A stretch of DNA of 30,314 nt from Vitrella brassicaformis (Eukaryota; Sar; Vitrellaceae). Of the stretch, positions 1 to 10,500 are shown piece by piece. Where the stretch lies: NCBI GenBank assembly GCA_001179505.1, contig CDMY01000562.1:229542-259855 (forward strand). The letters are read 5' to 3'. The notes beneath the pieces were generated by a model that saw nothing but the letters and a program-made list of their open reading frames with translations, did no database searches and had not been told where the DNA came from. Positions within the stretch are counted from its first letter, which is position 1. The number at the start of each line of letters is the position of its first letter. Both the position numbers and the translations under genes were made by a program.

Positions 1-759
1 CACAACAATACGGTAATATATATGACACAGAGAGGAATGGGGCAAGGAGAAAGAGGGAGGGAGGGAGAGAGGGAGAGAGGGAGGGAGGGAGGGCGAAAGG
101 GACTGCGATTGACCATCAGCCAGCCAGCCAGCCAGCCAGTAAGACAGACAGACAGACAATCAGACAGGCAGACTTCCAACGTGGCATCATGCGCACGGTA
201 GGTACCCTGACTACTACAGTAGCACTCCCCCGCACCGGACACGCGCCACCCAAAACTCCCCCGGCCTCCCATCCATCCATCCATCCATTCATCCGTCCGT
301 CCGTCTGTCATGATGTTCTCCCCTGCACATAGACAGACCGACAGACTAACAGACAGACAGCCGCGGTCTAGAAAAAGAGAGAGCTAGATCAATCAAGGCA
401 AGATATTACAGTCGGTCCATTCTCTCGTCCATTCGACTCGACTGTGTCATTCCACTTTCCGCAGCCCCCCAGTCCCTAGGCCCCCCCACCCCCCCCACCA
501 CACGAAAAACTTGCGATTTGTGCGTCCATCCATCCATCGGTCGATCCATCAGTGGCGGACACACCACACCACACATAGCCGGCCGGCCAGACGGCCGTCG
601 TTCTGCCTGCCGGCGACATCAGCTACACCTACACACACCGGGACCGGCCTCTACGGGAGTGCGTCGATCCATTCGTCAATCTGGAGGGATGGATGGATGG
701 ATGCCATCGATCGACCTATCTATCTATCCACACGCGATATCTAAAGAAAAGGACGATGG
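1..759. other. Non-coding flank rich in short tandem repeats
   Basis: No convincing coding exon is visible. The stretch holds GGGA/GGGC-type purine runs (about 53-93), CAGC repeats (about 118-138), GACA/CAGA repeats (about 145-175 and 330-360) and CATC/GTCC repeats (about 268-308 and 520-545). The open frames here are translations of the repeats. It is the 3' flank of the minus-strand branching enzyme gene and may contain its 3' UTR and polyadenylation site. Confidence 0.7.
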
Positions 760-2064
760 TCATCCCTTCTGCTGCCCCTCTCCCTCTCCCTGGCCCTGGC
801 CCTGTTGCTGCTGCTGGTCCTGGTCCTGCTGTTCCTTGTCGTGCCTCTCCTTGATGTGTCGCTCCTTGTCTTCGTCTGACGGCTGGGGCGCCAGCAGCAC
901 CAAACAGCTGTATGCCGGGATGTCGAGGGCTATGGAGGCGTGCCAACCCCACACGCCACCCACGTCGGCGTGCACCTTGGCCTGGTTGCCTGATTGACCG
1001 ACCGAGATGGATGGATGGATTGATGGATGGGTGGGTGTACGTAGCGCTTTGCGTACCGGGCCCCTTCATGGTGCCGCCGTACTTCCAGTCGTCCGAGTTG
1101 AGAAGCACCTCCCACTCGCCGCCATGTGGGACACCCAGCCGGTAGCCGCCGTGCGTCCACCCTGCACAAAGACACACACGTGCATTGGATGGGGGGGTGG
1201 GTGTGCGGCAGTGAGGTGGGAAGGGTACCCACCAGAGAAATTGCAGATGACGAGGACGTCGTTCCACCAGTACTGCCACTTGCGCAGGAATGCCACCGTC
1301 ATCGCTGAGGCGTTGTCGCAGTCAACCCACTGACACACACAAACATAGACGCCAGAGAGAGAGAGAAAGAGAGAGAGAGCGCCAGCATGACACACACCTA
1401 CATGTGCTCCTCCCTCCCTCCCTCCCTCGCTCGCTGACCTGGAAGCACTCCCCGTCGTCGTCTCCGGCGTGTAGGGCGGGTTGGGTTCTGTAGGTGCCCA
1501 TGAGGTCGCTGACCCAGATGCAGCACTTGCTCCGGAGGTCCTCCTCGCCCTCGTGCCAGTCCACGCTCTTGCTCTCCCTCCACTCACGGCCCATCGCTAT
1601 CTCGCCGCCCATGAACAGCAGCGGCCGGCCCGGCTGGCCCACCTGATACCCGTACAAAGCCCTGCAACCATCCATCCATCCATACTTGACACACACAGGG
1701 CAGGGGGCGGGGCGGGGCGGGGAGGGGGCGAGATGAGGGGGGAAAGGTGTGTGTGTGGGTGACCTTAGGGTTTTGATGCGGTCTTCGTAGGGTGCGGTGC
1801 CGAAGCAGGCGCACTTGTCTAGGAGGGAGCCTTTGCCGCTGACCACCTCGTCGTGGCTGCAAGGACGGACGGATGGATGGACGGATGGATGGATGGATGT
1901 GTGTGTCTGTGTGTGTGTGTGTTGATGGCCCACCTGAGTGGGAGTATCCACTTCTCATGACGGTAGTACAGACCCCTGCACACACACACACGGATGGACA
2001 CACATGCCTGGATGGATGGATGGATGGTCCGTCCGTCTCTCCCTCTCCCTCCCTCTCTCTCTCC

Positions 2065-2097
<33 letters not shown>

Positions 2098-5000
2098 TGT
2101 GCGTACCTGAATGTGAGTTTGTTGTGCTGCCCCGGGCGCTCGTTGTATGGCGTGGTGAGGTACTTGAGTGTGTCGTTCATCCAGCCCAGGTCCCACTTGT
2201 AGTCGAACCCCAGCCCCGGGTTGCCCTCCTTGCGCGTCACGTTCTCCCACGCCGTCGACTCCTCGGCCATCATCACCACACCCGGCCACTCCTCATGCAC
2301 CACCCAGTTCATCTCCTAGTAAAATAAAAAAGAAAAAAAAAGAGAGACAGACAGACAGACCACACACACATCGAGAAACACACACACCTTTTGTGTGGGT
2401 GGCTTGGGGTGGGTTGGGGGGCTGACCTGGAGGAGAGAGATTGCCTGGAGGTTGGAGTCTCCGCCGTACTCGTTGGGCAGCCACTGGCCGGCGGGGCGCA
2501 TGTGGTTCTTGTAGATCATGCTAGTCACGGCGTCGATCCGCAGCCCGTCGACGTGGTACCGACGCAGCCAGTGGTACGCCGCCCCAAGCAGAAAGGAGCG
2601 CACCTGACGCAACCACCCACACACACATGCTTCATGGTGCTGATATATGGCATCCCACACCCAGCCCCACCGAGTCAGCCCACCTCATGTCGGCCAAAGT
2701 TGAAGACCCCAGTGCCCCATTCCTTGTGCTCGCCCTCTCGGGGGTCGCTGTACTCGTAGGCCGCCGACCCGTCGTACCAGGTCACGGCCCAGGCGTCTTT
2801 GCAGAAGTGAGCGGGGACCAGGTCGAGGAACACGCCGATGCCCGCCTCGTGGAGGGCGTTGATGAGGTGCTTGAGGTCGTCGGCGGAGCCCAGACGGCTG
2901 TAGGGGGCGTACTGACCCGTCACCTGCAGGGAAAAGGGATACGGACGGACAAGTGCGCGCGTGTGTGTGTGTGTGTGTGTTGCCAGACGGACGCGCGAAC
3001 GCACCTACCTGGTAGCCCCAGGACCCTGCACACACACACACACACACACATGCATCCCACAAGCGCTTCATGCTTGGATGGATAGATGGATGGCTGGATG
3101 GCAGGGGTTTCGCCGACCTGACCTTCAAAGGGGTGGTGTGAGAGTGGCATGAACTCTACGTGTGTGAAGTTAATGGCCTTGAGGTGCGACACCAGCCGGG
3201 GGGCGATCTCGCGGTAGCTCAAATAACGCCCGTCCTCGCCACGCATCCACGACGGCAAATGCACCTACACACACACACACACACACACTCACACACACTC
3301 CAACACTCCAACACTTGGTTTGTTGGAGTGTGTGTGTGTGTGTGTTGGGTGAGGGTACCCTACCTCGTAGATGGACACGGGCTGCTGGTTGACGACTCCC
3401 TTGCGGCCGAGCTCCGCCCTTCGCGCCATCCACTCGGCATCGGTCCACTCGAAGGCCTCCGAGGCGGGACGGTAGCTGCACACCACACCACACACAGACA
3501 TACAGGGCATTGGATCGGATTGGCGGCATTGGCACACGTGTGTCGTGTCGAGTGGGGTTGTCTGTCTGACTGACTGACGTGTCGTCGCATTTGCTGATGA
3601 TTGATGCGGTCTCTGGGGGGTTCTCGTACTCCTGTGCGTAGAGGTCCACCTTGAAGAGCTCGCCGCCGCCAGCGGTGATGATGCGGTACTTGTACCTGCA
3701 GTGCACTCACACGGACATATCGGTGTCTGTCTCTCTCTCTGCCTGTGTGCGGCTCACTCACTTGTGGCCGGGCAGCGCAGTGGGGATGAACATCTCCCAC
3801 ACGCCATACTCGGCAATCTTTCGCAAAGGGTGGGCACGCCCGTCCCTACACAAACCACCCCGGCCATGCATCCTATGCACCGTCCCTTCCTCCCTCCCTC
3901 CCTCCGTCTCTCCCTCTCTCTGACCATCCGTTCCAGTCGCCCACGACCGACACGTGCCTGGCCTCAGGGGCCCACACGCTGAATCTCGTGCCCCACAGCC
4001 CGCTGCCGTCGATGTCCATGTAGTGGCTACCCATCAGGTCGTCCACGTGCCAACACGACCCTGCAACCACACACACACACACACACACACGCGTCCATGC
4101 AGCCAGCCACTGCACACGCCCCCTACCGCAAGCAACCCAGGCCCACCCACCCACATACCCACCTGATGCGAATTTCCTGAGGTCTTCGGGTTTCTGCATG
4201 AGGAGGTTCTTGAACGAGAAGGGGTCCCGGTACGGCAGCTCCGGCTCGCCACTGTAGGTGATGAGGAACTCGTACTCGAAGTCAGGCGCCTCCCGCTCCT
4301 GCCCCTCCGGCGTCTTGGCCCTGAGGGTGCCTTCGAAGAGCCAATCGGCCCGCTTGGTAAGCTCCATGGGCTCGCTGTTGCCGGACGGGCCGTTGGTCAT
4401 GACGCAGGTGCTGCTGCTCGGGAGAGACCGCACACGCACTCGGTCGGCGTGGCCTATCCAGGCCCGTATGATCTGTGGGTGGGTCGGGATGAGAGACACA
4501 GACATTGCAGTGGAGGGGCAAATTGATCGCGTGTCTGTCTGTCTGTCTGCCTTTTGTCTGTGCAGTGCAGTGTGTGGTTTGGTTTGGTTTGTGGATAGTT
4601 ACGTACGTAGTAGGTCCATCCGTCCTCCTCTTTGTAGGGGTGACAGCCGAGGCACTCGTACGGGTCGGGACACATGCCTGAACGAACCAAAACAGCGCCA
4701 ACACAGCCAGCGACACAATTGCCTGCCTGCCTGCCTGCCTGTTTGTCTGTGTGTCGTGTGTCGGCGTGTTTGTGCACACATACCGGTGTGAAGCAGACCA
4801 ATCCAGTCGTCCTGCATCGAGATCTCACCTGAACACACACACACATGCATCCGCACACCGATGCCATCCACGTGGAGTCAGTCGTCTCCTCTGCCTTCTC
4901 TCCCTGTCCCACTCACTCGGCACATGATTGAGGGCCTCGAACGTCACGACACCGCTACCGCCACCAAGAGGCGGTTTCTTGGTCCTCTCCCCGCGCCCAT

Positions 5001-5166
5001 CCTCTCCCTCTCCCTCTTGCGCAATGGCAGCATGGCCATGTGTGTGTGGCCTGTCGACATACTCGCTCGTGGGACTGTCGTCCTTATAGCCGGTCCCTGC
5101 CCGAGGACCTTTCTCGCTCACACTCACGCTCGTCGCCGTGTGCGTCGTCTCGGGCACGCTCTCCAT
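760..5166 (-). CDS. 1,4-alpha-glucan branching enzyme (GlgB-like, GH13), 19 exons
   Basis: Makes alpha-1,6 branches in starch or glycogen. Exons, 5' to 3' on the minus strand: 4917-5166, 4784-4828, 4607-4677, 4163-4472, 3925-4060, 3762-3845, 3579-3695, 3364-3475, 3123-3264, 3009-3025, 2684-2923, 2427-2603, 2107-2315, 1934-1975, 1764-1856, 1439-1661, 1233-1329, 1057-1161, 760-989. All phases agree and give 899 residues. A CBM48-type module ([20 protein letters not shown]) precedes the GH13 barrel. Catalytic motifs are DGLRIDAV (nucleophile Asp about 532), MMAEEST (acid Glu about 585) and [12 protein letters not shown] (Asp about 653), all in the bacterial GlgB style. The C-terminal beta domain ends near [17 protein letters not shown], followed by an odd Gln/Gly/Glu-rich tail. 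The start is uncertain: the frame stays open upstream but has no ATG above 5166. No signal peptide is seen, so a cytosolic enzyme is inferred, as expected where starch is stored outside the plastid. Confidence 0.93.
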
Positions 5167-5235
5167 CGGCTCGGGGCGCTGGCCTGGGGTGGGCAACAGA
5201 GCGCTCAGCACACGAGCAGCATCTCGCGTGTTCAC

Positions 5236-5629
5236 TCTGGAGATCTCGAAGCTCGCAATAGATCTGCACTCCGAGGAGAGGAGGACAGTGAGAGTACGCC
5301 CATGGCATCCTTTCGTGGGCGGCTTGTGTGGCAGATCGATTCATGTGTGCATGCAGTGACGGAAAGGCACTGCGCGGTATGGGCGCTGCTATCGTTTGAT
5401 TTGATATGGAGGGAAGGCCGGGCCGTCCAACACTTATTCAGTCATCTGCCTATGACACACGCAAAGCATAGCATACATGCGTTTCTATCTCTCAGTGTCC
5501 TGCCCGCCCCGCCCCGCCCAAAAATGCACATGTCTGTCTGTCTGTCTGTCTGTCTGTGTAAACAAGCCATGACCACTCGGCCTTCTCTGCATCTCATCCG
5601 CCTAACTGTCTGCCTGTCTGTCTGTCTGT
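5236..5629. promoter_or_regulatory. Intergenic: branching enzyme 5' region and SNARE gene 3' flank
   Basis: This lies between the 5' side of the branching enzyme gene and the stop codon of the next minus-strand gene. It should hold the branching enzyme promoter or an upstream exon, since the enzyme's frame remains open to about 5335 without an ATG. TCTG repeats occur at about 5530-5558 and 5605-5630. No TATA box or other defined element stands out. Confidence 0.4.
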
Positions 5630-7038
5630 CTATCGCCTCTGCCTCCTCCGCTGTCGCCGCTCCCACACCACCCTCATCTGCACATCCGTCTTGAGCACGT
5701 GCGTCCGGTTCACACGGTGCCCTGCACCCACCATCTCCGACGCGGCCCTCTCGCTCAGAGACAGCAGCATCGCCCTCTCGGCAGCAGAAGAAGATGAAGC
5801 CGCCGGTACGTCCACACGCGACACAGTCGAGTGATTGGCCCGAAACACCGGCAGCCGGAAGCCGATCGCGCGCTGCTCCTCGGTTAACCCACCATGTGGA
5901 GCTGCAGCATCATCATCCCCTGCGTCACTCATGGCGGGGGGCGGCAGAGCAGGGAGGTGAGAGAGCTTGCTGGCGCGGCTGTCGGTCCCACTTGGTGGTT
6001 GGTGGCTGCTGCTGGTGTTGGTGCTGCTGTTAGTTGGTGTTTTCTTGGGGGGCGGGGGTGGTGGGTGCGAGGGGCTGTCTGGCGTGGGTGGGGCGTGGGG
6101 GATATGCTGCGATGGGGCGGTGTGCGGGGAGGGGGCTGGCGGCTGGGTGTGTCGGATTGGCCAGTAGATCCAGAGGAAGATGCCGCCGATAGCCACGAGT
6201 ACGAGCAAGGTGATGAACCACCAGAAGTAGTAGCGGCGGGCGGCCTGCACCCGCACCTGCCGCGAGGAGACCTCGAACTGTCGGGCGGACGTGGAGAGCT
6301 GCTCCGACTTGTGTGTGAGGGCCTGGAGGTCCTCTGACTGGCTGAGGATCTTGGACACGTTGTCCTGCATCACGCCCTTGACGGCGTCCACCTTGCCCAG
6401 CAACCCGTGGATGCGGTCGAAATGCGCAGGGTTCTCATACGCCTGATCCCGAAGCAGGCAAAACAAACACGACAGACACAGAGAACAATGGTGTGAGTCG
6501 CCCGATGGGTGGTGGGTGTGGGTGTGGTACTCGCCTGCATGAGCTCGCCCATCTTCCGTCCGAACGCCCGCGTGAGCGCCCCAGGTGACAGCTCCAATAT
6601 CCTCCTCGACAGCCTCCCCCCAGCAGCACCAGTGCTGCTGCTGCTACTCGCCGCTGCCGCAGCTGCGGTCTCCCCACCCCTGTCAACGCCCTCCCCGCCA
6701 TCGCCAATCTGGTAGTGCTGCTGTATCTCGCTCATCAGGTCGGCCAGGAGGGCGAATGCATGTCGTTCGGGGTACTCCATGTTGGAGATGACGACGCAGT
6801 AGAGGAGGATGCCGGCGTTGTCAACAAGGCAGCACACGAGTCCGTCGTTCCACTGCAGCCGCTGCCTCTGTGAGGGTCCGAGCTTGAGCTTGGCGGCCTC
6901 GAGGAGCTTGACGAACACGGCCTCGGTCTCGGACCGCCACTTGCTGTCCGGCACCTCGCAGCGGGACGCCAGCACAGCAGCATCGCGAATGCGGCCGATG
7001 CCCAGGAACTGAAGGTTGCGCTGTTGAACGCCCTCCAT
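5630..7038 (-). CDS. Longin-domain R-SNARE-like protein with long C-terminal extension
   Basis: Vesicle-fusion protein of the longin R-SNARE class (VAMP7/Sec22/Ykt6 fold). Exons are 6535-7038 and 5630-6442, giving 438 residues from a clear ATG at 7038. Residues 1-115 look like a longin domain (RIRDAAVLAS early; YPERHAFALLADLMSEIQ late). A Ser/Ala/Gly-rich linker follows, then a SNARE helix at about 177-230 (VDAVKGVMQDNVSKILSQSE) and a transmembrane segment at about 239-262 (WWFITLLVLVAIGGIFLWIYW). Two oddities stand out. The zero-layer position, Arg in R-SNAREs, is Gln at about residue 203. About 175 residues (Pro/Ser-rich, then mixed) follow the membrane anchor, where family members normally stop; they include sequons NSS, NTS, NHS and NRT. 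The intron (6443-6534) has a GC donor. I am confident of the SNARE class but not of the compartment. Confidence 0.85.
6443..6534 (-). other. GC-AG intron in the SNARE gene
   Basis: On the coding strand the junctions read CAG|GCGAGT ... ATCAG|GCGTAT. Using this GC donor joins the two exons in frame (MQ|AYENP). The nearest GT alternative, three bases further on, puts a stop codon straight after the junction. GC donors with otherwise good consensus are a known minor class in many eukaryotes. Confidence 0.75.
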
Positions 7039-7552
7039 TGCTACGCAGTGACATTCTCCATCGCAGAGTCGTCCATTGCCACGCTCTACTCGTCCCTAGG
7101 CTAAGCCCTTTATCAAAAAATGCATGGGGGCCAGCTCGCAAAGACTGGGGGCCCCTCAATGAATCAGGGGCTGGTTTCAGCGTTGACCGCGTGTCCTTGG
7201 CACAGACAACACTTCCAACGCACAACGCGCAAGCGGAGTCGAGAGATCTCTTTCAGATTCGGTCCTCTCAAGACGAAGCATTCACAGGCGATTCGGCGCT
7301 TCCATCGAGGTCGGTTTGCGACTACGGCTCCACAGTAAGGCGCCCCCTGTCACTGCTGACGCTACTGCATTGACCCACAACGCTTAGGAGCAGGTGCGTC
7401 ACTTACTGTTCCGTAACGGTCCCCGTCTCTGTCGCATGTACGCTCTTCGGTGCTTTCTGCACTGATTGCGCAGGAAAGCTTCAACGATTCAAAGACAGCA
7501 ACGGTCTGGCACTGGCCACCCGAGCGCATCTGCATTGACCCCCACACACACA
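7039..7552. promoter_or_regulatory. Divergent promoter region, SNARE gene and kinase gene
   Basis: About 510 bases separate the ATGs of two divergently transcribed genes. The kinase frame stays open upstream of 7553 but has no ATG, so its 5' UTR is probably here. Unlike the introns, this stretch carries few tandem repeats. An AT-rich patch lies at about 7102-7125 (CCCTTTATCAAAAAATGC). No recognised promoter element can be assigned. Confidence 0.5.
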
Positions 7553-10500
7553 ATGATCCAGTATCCGCCCTCCCCGAATCCTTTTGCCCTCCCGCAGCAA
7601 CGCACCAACCCACCCCTCCCCGCCATGGCCACCCCTTTCGTCCCCCCGCCCTATGGCATGGGCCTCTCGCCCCCATATTTCATGAAGCACTCGGCCTCAG
7701 CACCCAGGCCGGCGTCAGTGCCGCCTCTCCCGCACGTGCTTCCCACGCCATCCACGCCGGTGCTCCACTCCACACCACTCACCCCTCACGGACACGGGGG
7801 GCCCGGTCTGCCTGTGCTTCAGCCACCTGCAGTCGCAGTCACAGCGTGGCCTGACCCGTATAAGAGGAAGCCCACTACACACACACTCGAGAGGGAGGCC
7901 TACCACTTACCACACAAGCGGCAGCCTCTCTTGGTGCGGCAGATGCCGCCGCAGAGCGTCTTCCCGCTCAGCCACACAATCAGGAGGGAGCAGTATGGAA
8001 TGGCCCAGGGCCAGGTGCAGCAGATGCAGCCGACACAACCACAAGGCGAGCGGGGCCGGGTCACACTGGTCGTCGGCCCTCCTGCTGCTGCTCCCAAAAC
8101 GGCCCCCCCTCAATGGGTCGAGGTCCCGGCGCGCAAGAGCCGCTTCAACGTGATAAAGCGGGAGGAGTACCAGTCGGGCAAGCCCAATACCTACGACACG
8201 TGGGAGTCGGACCTCTTCGACCCCAAGATGCGGCACCTGCAGCCAAGTCAGGTCATCAGATTCGAGCGGTCCGTGCGAGAGGAAGACGATGCCGAGGGGG
8301 ACCTCGGTGCCGCCACGGTGGCCGCTGCCAAGGCTGCTTGGGGGGTGGGAAAAGACGACCAGCAGAACAAGAATAAGCACACTACCGTCGTGCGGCAACA
8401 AACCGGCGCTGACCAGCAGCACAGGTGGGTGACAGACAGATGAATGCTTTCCTGAATGGCCTGTCTCTCTGTCAGGGGGACGGCACTTGGGCGGAATACC
8501 AGGGTGTCTCGGCTTTCGACAGTGACGGGCGGTCAGTCTAACGTTCCCGACAATGGGCGGACAGAAACGGCCGATCTCTTCTTCAGCAAAGTGCCCAACA
8601 AGCCCTTCGAAACGGCTGAGAAGGGACACCACCCGAAAGACGGTACGCAGGCAAACACCCCCTGTCCGTCTATAAGCCTGCATGTCTCCGTCTGTCTGGG
8701 TGTGTGCAGCGGCCAAGATTTATCGTCTTCACGCCAGGGCGGCCGCCAATCGACCGCCAACTCCCAACTTCCCGGCAGCCAAGCGGCCTACCGTCCCACC
8801 CTCTGCCGTCCAGTTGCGCGGCCCCCCGCCCCGCACAGCGCCCAGCCGGTCAGGCAGACACACTCCCCTCACACGCAAAGCGGCTCCAGCACAGGTAAGG
8901 CGGTTGACACAGACATACAGAAACGCACACACACCGAGACAGACATCGCATGCATCCCGTGACTGTGTGTAGGGCCGTGACCGGTCGCCTCCTGCCCGTG
9001 TTGTGGACCGGTCGTCGTCCCCCACGGCTATGCAGGGCCACCGGGGGCATGCACAGAATCATAAGACGGAGAGCAAGTCGGGTGGCCACGGTAGCAAAGC
9101 CACGGACTCGTCAGGAAACAATGGCGTTTTTTCGTTCGGTCCGCGAGGCGTCGCCACTCCACCGAAAGCCAAACGACCGTCGGCCAAGGTGGTGAGTCAG
9201 GCCATCCATCCATTTATCCATCCATCCATCCATCCAATAGGCAGAATTGTCACCCATCCATCCCTTTCCGCCTCTCTCCTTGTGTTGCGTGCGTCTTGTG
9301 TAGAGTCGGCCAGCAAGCCGCGGGCGGTCTCCGGTGCGCACGCCCCCAGTGCTGCGTGAGCTGTCGCGGCGCCCCACCCCCACGGGCTCCGCCACCCCTG
9401 TGCAGAGACAGGGCACACGACTCTCACAAGAGGTAGGTACAGTATCGGTAGGTACATGGAGGGGAGGCAAGGCAACCACACACACGTCATCACATCAGTA
9501 AGTAATCCACAGCCCGTCTGTCTTGTATCGTCCATCAGGCTGCTCCCAAGCCCCCGTTTCGCTCTGGCATAGCCCCCGCCAAGGCGACAGTTCCTCCTCA
9601 GCGCATCCGGAGTCGCTCGCCCTCGCCGGGTGCATGGCCCTTGTTGAGCGGCCCGGCCCGTGCCAAGCAGCGTGTGGAGGAGCGTCGCCGTCGTGAGGAG
9701 CGGCAGCGGGTGCAGTCTCAGCAGAGGGGGGCCACTGAGGAGGACAGGGGGGTCATCGACGCGAAGTGCTGCAATGTCAAGGGAGTCATCGCCAAAATGA
9801 AGGCAGACAGGGAGAGAGCACGGAGCAGGGTGATCATGGAGCAGGCGGAGAGACACTCCACACACACACACACACACACACACAAATAGAGGAAAGGATC
9901 TAAGGATCTTGTTTGTGCTGTGCTCTCCTGTGCTGTGCTGTGCTGTGGGGTGTTGTGTCGTGCAGGGGCGTCCTTCAAGCGGCAGTGGTGGCCACGGCAG
10001 CGGCGGAGGGGGCAGGAGTGGCGCCTCGGCATTGCGGGCCGCCGGGAACAACATATGTGCCCGACAGAAGCCCGGCGGGCCCGCATATATCTTCCAGACA
10101 GACAGCGGAGGTACGCCCGTGAGTCAGAGAGCACATCATCATACGTAGATGATACTTACATAATTACATATACAAATCGATCAGAGTACATGTTGGCGTT
10201 TGACCCGGAGGCATACGAGCCCAGCCAGATTATCAAGTGGGAAGGTACGTCACGTGATTCAATCAGGCAATCAATCAACGCACTCTAACCCCATATATAT
10301 CTGATGCGTGTGTGGGTACTTTGGGTGGGCAGATTTGGAGCTCAAATATCTCATTGCCGAGGGGGCCTTCGGATCAGTACGCGATCTATTCATCACAGCC
10401 CGCTACCCTCTCTTTTTTTCTTCTTTCTGGCTGCCGTGTCTGTCTGTGTGCGTGTGTGTCTACAGGTGTTTCGTGGTGTGCATCGCGGCGAGTTTGGCGA

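Noticed and set aside
716-1279. Long open frame on the minus strand taken as one unspliced 187-residue protein
   Set aside because: It contains a branching enzyme exon (1057-1161) followed by repeat-rich intron; the real continuation is the exon 760-989 in another frame.
1873-2425. Plus-strand frames through GATG and TG repeats
   Set aside because: They are antisense to branching enzyme exons and introns, dominated by translated microsatellites.
7466-7552. Upstream extension of the kinase frame
   Set aside because: It begins with TTG, not ATG; the first ATG in frame is 7553.
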